This document shows, one piece after another, positions 1 to 6,438 of a DNA stretch of 7,376 nucleotides. Under the pieces are notes generated by a model. It had not been told where the DNA came from, ran no database searches, and was given only the letters and a program-made list of their open reading frames with translations. Position 1 is the first letter of the stretch; the number at the start of each line of letters is the position of its first letter. The translations under genes and the position numbers were made by a program. The stretch lies in the NCBI GenBank assembly GCA_903876815.1, contig CAIRBL010000007.1:1-7376 (forward strand), given 5' to 3'. Origin of the DNA: an uncultured bacterium. Lineage in GTDB: Bacteria; Patescibacteriota; Patescibacteriia; UBA1558; GWA2-36-10.

Positions 1-272
1 AACTTTATAATGTCTTAAAAGGGCAAATGAGTTTGGTTGGTCCACGCCCTCATGAACCAAAGGAAGTTTCTCAATATCAAAGAGGATACAAAAAATTACT
101 GACTATCAAACCAGGTATGACTGGTATGGCTCAGGTTTCCGGCAGGTCCGATTTATTATTCACTGAAGAAGCAAAATTAGATATTTTTTATATTGAAAAT
201 TGGTCATTATTGTTAGATTTTGTGATTATCTTAAAAACACCTTGGATTGTTTTAAGGAAAAAAGCTTATTAA
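1..272 (+). CDS. Undecaprenyl-phosphate sugar-1-phosphate transferase, C-terminal fragment (5' end outside window)
   Basis: This is the C-terminal end of a bacterial sugar transferase (Bac_transf family, WcaJ/PglC-like). Such enzymes move a hexose-1-phosphate from a UDP-sugar to undecaprenyl phosphate at the inner membrane face, starting the repeat unit of a surface glycan. The frame is open to the left edge (first full codon at base 3) and reads LYNVLKGQMSLVGPRP, the conserved stretch just after the catalytic Asp-Glu region, which lies outside the window. Further family signatures follow: KPGMTGMAQVSGRSDL and FYIENWSLLLD, then a short tail ending KKAY and a TAA stop. About 89 residues are visible. 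The internal ATG at 27 is the Met of the MSLVGPRP motif and not the true start. Family assignment is firm; the sugar (glucose, galactose or an N-acetylated sugar) cannot be told from this part. It probably heads or belongs to the same operon as the genes downstream, 19 bases away. Confidence 0.93.
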   Translation, partial: LYNVLKGQMSLVGPRPHEPKEVSQYQRGYKKLLTIKPGMTGMAQVSGRSDLLFTEEAKLDIFYIENWSLLLDFVIILKTPWIVLRKKAY

Positions 273-291
273 TTTTTTTGGGTTTGATGAA

Positions 292-1374
292 ATGAAAAAA
301 ATAGCTTTAGCTCATGATCATTTATTTCAAAATGGTGGCGCAGAAAGGATTTTGGCTATTTTGGCAAATATTTATCCAGAGGCGCCTATTTTTACTTTGA
401 TTAATGACAAAAGTGTAAGCTCTATTTTATTTGAACAAAAAAGAATTCAGCCTTCGTTTTTGCAAAAATTACCAAAGGTGCATAAATTTTTTCAATATTT
501 TTTACCATTGATGCCATATATTTGGAGTAAAACAGATTTATCTGATTATCAAATAGTGTTAAGTTCATCTTCTGCTTTTGTAAAAGGTGTGAATATTTCT
601 GACAAAACCAAACATATCTGTTATTGCCATGCCCCAACTAGATATTTGTGGGATGATAAAGATGAATATTTGGGCAATTTGAAAGTAAATATTTTAGCTA
701 AAATGGTTTTGAGGAAGATTTTACCAAAGTTGAAAGAATGGGATTTTCAAAAAGCACAAAGAGTTGATTATTTTATTGCCAATTCAAACTACATTGCTGG
801 TAAAATTCAAAAACATTATAACAAAATAGCTAAAGTGATTCATCCTAGCGTGAAAGTTGATGATTTTGAAATTGCAGATAAAATCGATAATTATTTTTTA
901 ATTGTTAGTCGTTTGAGGCCATATAAAAAAGTTGATTTAGCCATCGAAGCTTTCAATAATTTAAAATTGCCTTTAAAAATCATTGGTAGTGGTAGTGAAT
1001 ATCAAAAATTAAAGAAACTTGCTGGTCCTAATATTGAATTTTTAGGTGATTTGACAGATAAGGAAAGAAATTATTATTTATCACATTGCCAAGCTTTTAT
1101 TTATCCTCAGGTAGAGGATTTTGGCATTTCTGCTTTAGAAGCTATGGCTTGTGGTAGGCCAGTGATTGCTTATGCAAAAGGTGGCGCCTTAGAAACCGTG
1201 GTTGAAGGTGAAACGGGAATATTTTTTGATCATCAAAATTGGGCAGCCTTGGCTCATGCTGTTTTGCGTTTCCAACAACAAAGATTTGATCCACAAAGTA
1301 TTAGAGCGCACGCTAGAAAATTTGATCAGGAATTATTTGTTTGTCAATTACAAAGTTTTATTGAGAGTATTTAA
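292..1374 (+). CDS. GT4 family glycosyltransferase, WbaZ-like
   Basis: A 360-residue GT-B-fold retaining glycosyltransferase of family GT4, most like the WbaZ-type mannosyltransferases of O-antigen clusters. It would transfer a sugar from a nucleotide donor to a lipid-linked chain in the cytoplasm. The N-terminal Rossmann domain starts MKKIALAHDHLFQNGGAER with the glycine loop at residues 15-16. The subfamily signature CYCHAPTRYLWDD lies at 110-122. The C-terminal domain has the donor-phosphate motif VSRLRPYKKVD at 205-215 (R207, K212) and the EX7E motif EDFGISALE (E275, E283), followed by AMACGRPVIAYAKGG and the ETGIFF loop. No signal peptide or membrane helix is seen. Length is normal for the family. 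The ATG at 292 gives the expected N-terminus but has no Shine-Dalgarno sequence. It lies 19 bases after the sugar transferase stop and 15 bases before the next gene. Mannose is a plausible donor sugar by family analogy, but this is not proven by the sequence. Confidence 0.92.
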   Translation: MKKIALAHDHLFQNGGAERILAILANIYPEAPIFTLINDKSVSSILFEQKRIQPSFLQKLPKVHKFFQYFLPLMPYIWSKTDLSDYQIVLSSSSAFVKGVNISDKTKHICYCHAPTRYLWDDKDEYLGNLKVNILAKMVLRKILPKLKEWDFQKAQRVDYFIANSNYIAGKIQKHYNKIAKVIHPSVKVDDFEIADKIDNYFLIVSRLRPYKKVDLAIEAFNNLKLPLKIIGSGSEYQKLKKLAGPNIEFLGDLTDKERNYYLSHCQAFIYPQVEDFGISALEAMACGRPVIAYAKGGALETVVEGETGIFFDHQNWAALAHAVLRFQQQRFDPQSIRAHARKFDQELFVCQLQSFIESI

Positions 1375-1389
1375 ATATTTTTTACACAG

Positions 1390-2508
1390 ATGAATATCGG
1401 AGTTGACATTAGAGCTTTAACACCAGAAAAACGCAGTGGCGTTGGGTCTTATATTTTTGAAGCTTTACAAAATATTATTCAACTAGATCATGATAATCAG
1501 TATTACCTTCTGAGCTCGGGTTTAAAAAATAAAGATTATTTTCCTTCTGAACTCGAAGCAGATAATGTGCATAAAGTCCACATTGCTTGGCCAAATAAAA
1601 TATTAAATATTTTTTTATTTTTTAATTTAGGTAAAGATCTATCTAAATTTTTTCCTGTTAAACTTGATTTATTGTGGTTACCAAATATTAATTTTGTGAA
1701 ATTAGACAAAGAAACTCCTTTGTTACTCACTATCCATGACTTATCTTTTTTACATAGTAAAAATTTTTATTCTCTCAAAAGAAAGTGGTGGCATAAACTA
1801 GTAAATGTAAAATTTTTGGTAGAAAGAGCAAAATATATCATTACTGTTTCTAACAACACCAAGAGAGACGTGATGCGTTTTTTTACAGTAAATGAAGAAA
1901 AAATTAGGGTGATTTATCCAGGCATACAATACACACCCATGGATTTTGTAAAAGCCAAAGAAATGACCAGAGATTTGGGTATTGCTGATAATTTTTTTCT
2001 TTTTTTAGGCACATTAGAGCCGCGTAAAAATATTATTAGCATCATTAAGGCTTTTGATAGATATCATCTAGAATATCCAGAAACAGAATTAGTTTTGGTT
2101 GGTAACAAGGGCTGGATGTATCACAAATTGTTATTAGCTATCAAAAAAAGGCCTTATGTCAAATATTTTGGTTTTATAAAAGGCGACATCAAAGATGCCT
2201 TGTATTTTTTAGCCAAAGCTTTGATTTGGCCATCTTTTTATGAAGGTTTTGGTTTTCCACCTCTTGAGGCCACTATGCATGCTAAGCCAGTCATCACTAG
2301 CTACAAAACTTCTTTGCCAGAAATTATGCAAAAGCAAGCGATGTACGTAGATCCTTATAATGTGTCTGAAATTTATCAATTAATGAAAATTTTGACTGAT
2401 GATAAAGAATTTGCTCAAAAAATTCAGGAACAAGCTAAAAATTTTAGTTTTTTTAAGTGGTCGCAACAAGCAAAAATAATCATTGATTTATTTAAAAAAT
2501 GCGTATAG
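1390..2508 (+). CDS. GT4 family glycosyltransferase, MtfB-like (first of two paralogues)
   Basis: A 372-residue GT-B glycosyltransferase of family GT4, closest in style to the MtfB-like mannosyl/fucosyl-type transferases. The N-terminus MNIGVDIRALTPEKRSGVGSY carries the Gly-rich acceptor-side loop (16-20). TIHDLSF at 114-120 and ITVSNNTKRD at 151-160 are typical of the subfamily. The donor-binding part has GTLEPRKN at 207-214 (R212, K213), LVLVGNKGW at 234-242, and the EX7E motif EGFGFPPLE (E285, E293), then KPVITSYKTSLPEI and a DPYN segment. It is soluble, with no signal peptide, and probably works at the cytoplasmic membrane face on a lipid-linked glycan. The ATG at 1390 matches the family N-terminus. 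Upstream is only TTTTTTACACAG, with no Shine-Dalgarno. Its last 10 bases overlap the start of the next gene, which encodes a related enzyme, so the two are probably translated together. The donor sugar is unknown. Confidence 0.92.
   Translation: MNIGVDIRALTPEKRSGVGSYIFEALQNIIQLDHDNQYYLLSSGLKNKDYFPSELEADNVHKVHIAWPNKILNIFLFFNLGKDLSKFFPVKLDLLWLPNINFVKLDKETPLLLTIHDLSFLHSKNFYSLKRKWWHKLVNVKFLVERAKYIITVSNNTKRDVMRFFTVNEEKIRVIYPGIQYTPMDFVKAKEMTRDLGIADNFFLFLGTLEPRKNIISIIKAFDRYHLEYPETELVLVGNKGWMYHKLLLAIKKRPYVKYFGFIKGDIKDALYFLAKALIWPSFYEGFGFPPLEATMHAKPVITSYKTSLPEIMQKQAMYVDPYNVSEIYQLMKILTDDKEFAQKIQEQAKNFSFFKWSQQAKIIIDLFKKCV
2499..2508 (+). other. 10-base gene overlap joining the two GT4 paralogues
   Basis: The ATG of the second paralogue (2499-2501) lies upstream of the TAG stop of the first (2506-2508), in a different frame. 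With no Shine-Dalgarno before the ATG, a ribosome finishing the first gene is the likely source of initiation for the second. The overlap is seen directly; translational coupling is inferred. Confidence 0.8.
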
Positions 2509-3605
2509 TTTTAGATTTGAGAATATTTGGTCCGCAATTTGGAGGCTTGGGACGTTATAATCAGAAAATGTTGTCACTGTTATGTGTTTTAGATCAGAAA
2601 AATCACTATATAGTTTTATTAAAAGAGAATTTACTGGAACTTAAATTGCCAGCTAATTTTGAAATCAAAATAGTTCCATATCATTGGTATTCTTTAAAGG
2701 AACAACTTTTCTTACCTGGTATTTTGAGAAAATTAAAACCAGACTTGGTGCACTTTCCTCATTTTAATGTGCCGATTTTTTATTTTGGTAAATTTATTGT
2801 AACTATTCATGATTTAATAATGACCAAATTTCCCAGCGTCAGAACTACTAGCTTAAATAAATTTATTTTTATTTTTAAACGTTTAGCTTATAGATTGACT
2901 ATTTTTTTAGCAGTTAAAAAAGCTGTAAAAATTATCGCTGTTTCAAAGTTTACAGCAGATGATATCAAAAATTATTTTCATTTAACTAGTAAAGAAAAAG
3001 AGAAAATTGCAGTTGTTTATGAAGGCTTGAGTCTTGATATTGAGACGGCGACTAAAAAAATAAATTTACCAGAAAAATTTTTATTATATGTGGGCAACGC
3101 TTATCCTCATAAAAATTTAGAATTTTTGATCAAAGTTTTTTCTACTTGGCAGGCTAGTCACTCAGAATTTGCTTTAGTTTTGGTGGGAAATAAAAATTAT
3201 TTTTATCAAAGATTAGAAAAATATGTGCAAGATAATTTTGAACATATTAAAGATAAGATTATCTTTGCTGGTTTTGTACCGGATGAATTATTAGTAAACT
3301 ATTATCAAAAAGCGCAAGTTTATATTTTCCCTTCTTTATACGAAGGTTTCGGTTTACCTCCATTAGAGGCACAAATACATAAATTGCCAGTTTTATCTAG
3401 CTCAAGTTCTTGTTTGCCAGAAATTTTGGGTGATTCGGTTTTATATTTTGATCCCAAGGATGAAATGGATTGTCAGCTACAATTAAATAAAATTTTAACA
3501 GATGAGACATTACGCAAGAATTTGCAGACAAAAGGTCAAGAGCAAGTAAAAAAATATTCTTGGGAAAAGATGGTGAAACAAATTATAAATATTTATCAAA
3601 GTTAA
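2499..3605 (+). CDS. GT4 family glycosyltransferase, MtfB-like (second of two paralogues)
   Basis: A 368-residue GT4 glycosyltransferase of the same subfamily as the gene before it. The N-terminus MRIVLDLRIFGPQFGGLGRY places the Gly-rich loop at 15-18. LVHFPHFN (83-90), VTIHDLIMTKFP (101-112) and IIAVSKFTADDIK (145-157) are subfamily landmarks. The donor region reads YVGNAYPHKN at 197-206, where the usual PRKN is PHKN (H204, K205), a variant common in one branch of the family. The EX7E motif is EGFGLPPLE (E282, E290), followed by a serine-rich SSSSSC segment and LPEI. No membrane helix or signal peptide is visible. The ATG at 2499 lies inside the end of the preceding gene, giving a 10-base overlap in another frame. 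No Shine-Dalgarno is present, which fits translational coupling. Sequence differences from the neighbour suggest a distinct sugar or linkage, but neither can be named. Confidence 0.92.
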   Translation: MRIVLDLRIFGPQFGGLGRYNQKMLSLLCVLDQKNHYIVLLKENLLELKLPANFEIKIVPYHWYSLKEQLFLPGILRKLKPDLVHFPHFNVPIFYFGKFIVTIHDLIMTKFPSVRTTSLNKFIFIFKRLAYRLTIFLAVKKAVKIIAVSKFTADDIKNYFHLTSKEKEKIAVVYEGLSLDIETATKKINLPEKFLLYVGNAYPHKNLEFLIKVFSTWQASHSEFALVLVGNKNYFYQRLEKYVQDNFEHIKDKIIFAGFVPDELLVNYYQKAQVYIFPSLYEGFGLPPLEAQIHKLPVLSSSSSCLPEILGDSVLYFDPKDEMDCQLQLNKILTDETLRKNLQTKGQEQVKKYSWEKMVKQIINIYQS

Positions 3606-3620
3606 TTTATTAAATTCTTT

Positions 3621-5060
3621 ATGAATGAAAACAAAGTAATAATTTTAGGAGCTGGTCCAGCAGGCATGGCTTGTGCTATGGAATTATATAAACAAAATAT
3701 TAAAGTAGTAGTGATTGAAAAAGATAAAAAAGTTGGTGGTCTAGCTAAAACTTTAGAGTTTCAAGAAGGGGAATATAAATTTCGCACAGATATTGGGCCA
3801 CATAGATTTTTTTCTAAAAATAAATATTTATATGATTTTATAGAAGATTTACTACAAGAGCAGTGGTTACTTGTAAATAGAAAAACCAGGCAATTAATTG
3901 ATGGTAAATACTATGATTATCCGGTAAAAGCTATGCAAGCTTTTAAAAATCTGGGCGTCTTTAAAACAATCGGCATGATATCTTCTTATCTTCAGGCTAT
4001 CTTTATTTTTAGAATTTTAAAAAAGAAAATTAATAATTTTGAAGATTATATTATTTCTAATTTTGGTAAAAAATTAGGCGAGTTTAATATGCTTAATTAT
4101 ACTGAAAAAATATGGGGGATCAGCTGTAAAAAAATTCATTTGGATTGGGCTAGTCAAAGAATAAAAGGTTTAAATTTACGCTCTGTTTTAAAAGACGTTT
4201 TATTTAAAAAGTATGCAAAAGATTTGCCCAAAACATTAGTGGATCAATTTTATTATCCACAATTTGGTACTGGTACTATTTATGAGGCTATTGCTAAGCG
4301 CATACAAAAAAATAATAGTGAGGTATTTGTGAATTCTTTTCCTACTCAAATTATTCATGATGATAAAACAATTAAGCAAATAGAACTAAATATAAATGGA
4401 GAAATGCAGATTATGCAGCCGTCAAAATTAGTTAGCTCTATTCCGATAAATGAGCTGATCAACTTATTGAATCCATTACCACCCGAAGAGATCTTGAAAG
4501 CTGCTACTAATTTAAAGTGGCGAGCACAAGTGTATTTGTTTATAACCTTAGATAAGGAAAGGATTACCGACGATAACTGGGTTTATTTTCCTAACAAAGA
4601 AATACCATTTGGTAGAATTACAGAAATGAAAAATTTTAGTTTGGATATGAGTCCAAAAGATAAAACTTCTTTGTTTGTGGAATTTTTTGTGACAGAAAAT
4701 GAAGGTATCTGGAATTTATCAGAGCAAGAAATCTATGATTTGGCCATCAAGCACTTAGAATCCTTAGGTTTGTTTTCTCACAAAGAAGTGAGAAAATTTT
4801 ATGTTTTTAAAAAGAAAAATGTTTACCCCATTTATGATTTGGAATATCAAAAACACCTAGCTACCATCAAAGAGTATTTAAATGAGTTTAGTAATCTTTT
4901 TTATATTGGTAGACCTGGTAGATTTCAGTATACAAATCAAGATCATAGCTTAGAAATGGGTATTTTGACAGCTAAAGGTATTATTGAAAATAAAAAATAC
5001 GATTTGGAAAGTATTGGCACAGAAAAAGATTATTTTGAAGCTGGACAAATTAAAAAATGA
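3621..5060 (+). CDS. FAD/NAD(P)-binding oxidoreductase, UDP-galactopyranose-mutase/amine-oxidase-like
   Basis: A 479-residue flavoprotein. The N-terminus KVIILGAGPAGMACAMEL gives the dinucleotide-binding GxGxxG (G10, G12, G15), E33 ends the second strand to bind the ribose, and GGLAKT (39-44) completes the FAD signature. GPHRFFSK (59-66) and, near the C-terminus, YIGRPGRFQYTNQDHSLEMG (428-447) are typical of a UGM-like/NAD(P)-binding_8 family common in polysaccharide loci and often labelled protoporphyrinogen oxidase or amine oxidase. YYPQFGTGTIYEAIA (211-225) matches the substrate-domain loop. It is about 90-100 residues longer than classical bacterial Glf (about 380), so ring contraction of UDP-galactose is not assured; it may act on another activated or lipid-linked sugar. 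No signal peptide is seen, so it is probably cytoplasmic. Start ATG at 3621 has no Shine-Dalgarno. It ends TGA followed at once by TAA, and that TGA overlaps the next gene's ATG. Heme synthesis is unlikely given the glycan context. Confidence 0.85.
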   Translation: MNENKVIILGAGPAGMACAMELYKQNIKVVVIEKDKKVGGLAKTLEFQEGEYKFRTDIGPHRFFSKNKYLYDFIEDLLQEQWLLVNRKTRQLIDGKYYDYPVKAMQAFKNLGVFKTIGMISSYLQAIFIFRILKKKINNFEDYIISNFGKKLGEFNMLNYTEKIWGISCKKIHLDWASQRIKGLNLRSVLKDVLFKKYAKDLPKTLVDQFYYPQFGTGTIYEAIAKRIQKNNSEVFVNSFPTQIIHDDKTIKQIELNINGEMQIMQPSKLVSSIPINELINLLNPLPPEEILKAATNLKWRAQVYLFITLDKERITDDNWVYFPNKEIPFGRITEMKNFSLDMSPKDKTSLFVEFFVTENEGIWNLSEQEIYDLAIKHLESLGLFSHKEVRKFYVFKKKNVYPIYDLEYQKHLATIKEYLNEFSNLFYIGRPGRFQYTNQDHSLEMGILTAKGIIENKKYDLESIGTEKDYFEAGQIKK

Positions 5061-5063
5061 TAA
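5057..5063 (+). other. ATGA start/stop overlap with tandem stop codons
   Basis: The bases ATGATAA hold the ATG of the membrane glycosyltransferase (5057-5059), the TGA stop of the flavoprotein (5058-5060), and directly after it a second in-frame TAA for the flavoprotein (5061-5063). The 4-base overlap suggests coupled translation by re-initiation. The second stop means the flavoprotein would end at the same place even if UGA were read through. Confidence 0.8.
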
Positions 5064-6433
5064 ACGTAGCAAAAATGTTTAAGTTTATTAAAAGGCATTA
5101 TTGGTATTTGTTATGTGTTGCTTGTGTTTTGAGTGTAGCTTTTTTTATACGTTTTCATAATTTATTTTCTTATAATAGTTTTTGGGCTGATGATGGCGGT
5201 GCGCATGTTGCCTATGTAGAGAAATTGATCAATTTTCATAGTTTACCAAATTTACAAGAAACATATTTGGCTTGGCACGAACCATTATATTATGTGATGA
5301 CAGCTTTTTGGGGATTTGGGGCTAAATTATTTGGTTTTTATAGTTTGAATTTTTTAGAAAGTTTTAATATTTTAGTTTATTTATTTTTTTTAATTTTAGT
5401 TTGGATTTTTACTTATCTATATTCAGAAAAAAATAAATGGCTGGCGTTGTTAAATTTATTTATATTTTCTTTTATATTTGTAGGGGTCAAACTTTCCGCT
5501 TATATTAATGATGAAGTTTTAGCGCACTCTTTTATTTTTTTATTGTTAATTTTGTTTTGGAAATTTGATTTATTTCAAGCCAGGGAAACAAAAAAACTTT
5601 TTCATTGGTCATTAATTCTTGCTTTTGCTATTTTGATCAAAATGTCTGTTTTGATTTTATTATTAGCTGCTTTATGTTTTTGGGGAATAAAATTTTTGCA
5701 AACAAAGAATAAAAATTTTATTAAGTTTATATTTTTATCTAGTTTTATAGTTTGTATTTTAATATTACCTTGGTTTATTTATAAAAAACAAACTTACCAC
5801 ACTTATTCTACTTTAAATATTTACAATAATAAACCAGCACAAAACATCCTTACTAGTGACGCTTGGTTGTATTTCTTTTCTATAAATAAGCATGCTTTCA
5901 TAGATTATCCTTATTGGTTTAGTCAGCCACAATCTTATTTTGTTATTTTATTCAGTGACACTTTTGGTGATTATTATAATTTGTTTAACAATGTTGTTAA
6001 TCTGGAAAATTCCACAGATCAGGGCAAAATTTTAGTTGGTAATGGTCGTTATACTACGACTGAATTATTTCAAACTATGTTAAATATCAACCGTTGGTCG
6101 TTATTTATTGTGGCTATTATTTTCTTTGGTTTTATAAATTTTATATACAAAATTTTTCAGAATAAAAAAATCAAAGATAGTGATTTGTTTTTATGTATTT
6201 TTTTATTCGGTGGCTGGTCTGCTTTATTGATTTATAATTTACGTTTGCCATATTTAGAAATGGGCGTTTTGAAGGCCTATTATATATTTTTTACTTATCC
6301 TATATTAGCTTTATTAGCATATAAACAACTATGGCAATTAATACCTAAAAAAATCATTTGGTTTATTTTGGCTTTTTTACCTTGGTTGCTTTACATCGTG
6401 ATTGCTTGGAGAATTTTTTTAGTTGATTTTTAA
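5057..6433 (+). CDS. Polytopic membrane glycosyltransferase, GT39/PMT-like (GT-C fold)
   Basis: A 458-residue very hydrophobic protein with about ten likely membrane helices (roughly 15-31, 100-120, 128-147, 153-169, 180-205, 220-241, 345-364, 376-394, 402-420 and 431-455). After the first helix comes an extracytoplasmic loop with FWADDGGAHVAYVEKL (42-57), whose acidic pair D45/D46 matches the catalytic acidic motif of GT-C enzymes. HEPLYYVM (74-81) is the HPPLYY-type motif of GT39/ArnT/PMT relatives, and YINDEVLA (149-156) and SDTFGDYYNLF (300-310) are also seen in such proteins. These enzymes normally transfer a sugar from a polyprenyl-phosphate donor on the outer face; the acceptor here (lipid, glycan or protein) is unknown. 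The ATG at 5057 forms an ATGA overlap with the flavoprotein's TGA. A second in-frame ATG at 5075 (residue 7) would give MFKFIKRHYW and is an equally good start. The gene is 5 bases from the next. Confidence 0.82.
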   Translation: MINVAKMFKFIKRHYWYLLCVACVLSVAFFIRFHNLFSYNSFWADDGGAHVAYVEKLINFHSLPNLQETYLAWHEPLYYVMTAFWGFGAKLFGFYSLNFLESFNILVYLFFLILVWIFTYLYSEKNKWLALLNLFIFSFIFVGVKLSAYINDEVLAHSFIFLLLILFWKFDLFQARETKKLFHWSLILAFAILIKMSVLILLLAALCFWGIKFLQTKNKNFIKFIFLSSFIVCILILPWFIYKKQTYHTYSTLNIYNNKPAQNILTSDAWLYFFSINKHAFIDYPYWFSQPQSYFVILFSDTFGDYYNLFNNVVNLENSTDQGKILVGNGRYTTTELFQTMLNINRWSLFIVAIIFFGFINFIYKIFQNKKIKDSDLFLCIFLFGGWSALLIYNLRLPYLEMGVLKAYYIFFTYPILALLAYKQLWQLIPKKIIWFILAFLPWLLYIVIAWRIFLVDF

Positions 6434-6436
6434 GGA
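6432..6436 (+). promoter_or_regulatory. Possible weak Shine-Dalgarno before the DUF6311 gene
   Basis: AAGGA overlaps the TAA stop of the preceding gene and is the only purine-rich Shine-Dalgarno-like sequence next to a start in this window. It is just 2 bases from the ATG, closer than the usual 5-9, so it may be non-functional. Confidence 0.3.
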
Positions 6437-6438
6437 TT

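Noticed and set aside
256..280. A-run, GCTTATTAA, T-run after the first gene as a terminator
   Set aside because: The only stem is six A-T pairs around a 9-base loop, with no GC-rich part, and the next gene begins 19 bases after the stop in the same orientation.
422..637. Open frame of 71 codons on the - strand
   Set aside because: It lies wholly inside the WbaZ-like GT4 gene, whose motifs are intact, and its translation has no recognisable domain.
1202..1393. Open frame of 63 codons on the + strand bridging two GT4 genes
   Set aside because: It begins with TTG inside the conserved end of the first GT4 gene, is in another frame, and looks like low-complexity shadow sequence.
1536..1730. Open frame of 64 codons on the - strand
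   Set aside because: It is antisense to the intact first MtfB-like GT4 gene and has no recognisable features.
3604..3616. AATTTATTAAATT inverted repeat between the GT4 and flavoprotein genes as an operator
   Set aside because: A 6-base A/T palindrome is expected by chance at this base composition, and there is no other sign of a promoter in the 15-base gap.
5058..5060. UGA recoded as glycine or tryptophan
   Set aside because: No in-frame TGA occurs inside any of the genes, Trp is always TGG, and the one TGA used is at a natural protein end followed directly by TAA.
3621..5060. Naming the flavoprotein glf or hemG/hemY
   Set aside because: The shared motifs are those of the wider FAD superfamily; the length is unlike classical Glf, and the neighbours give no support for heme synthesis.
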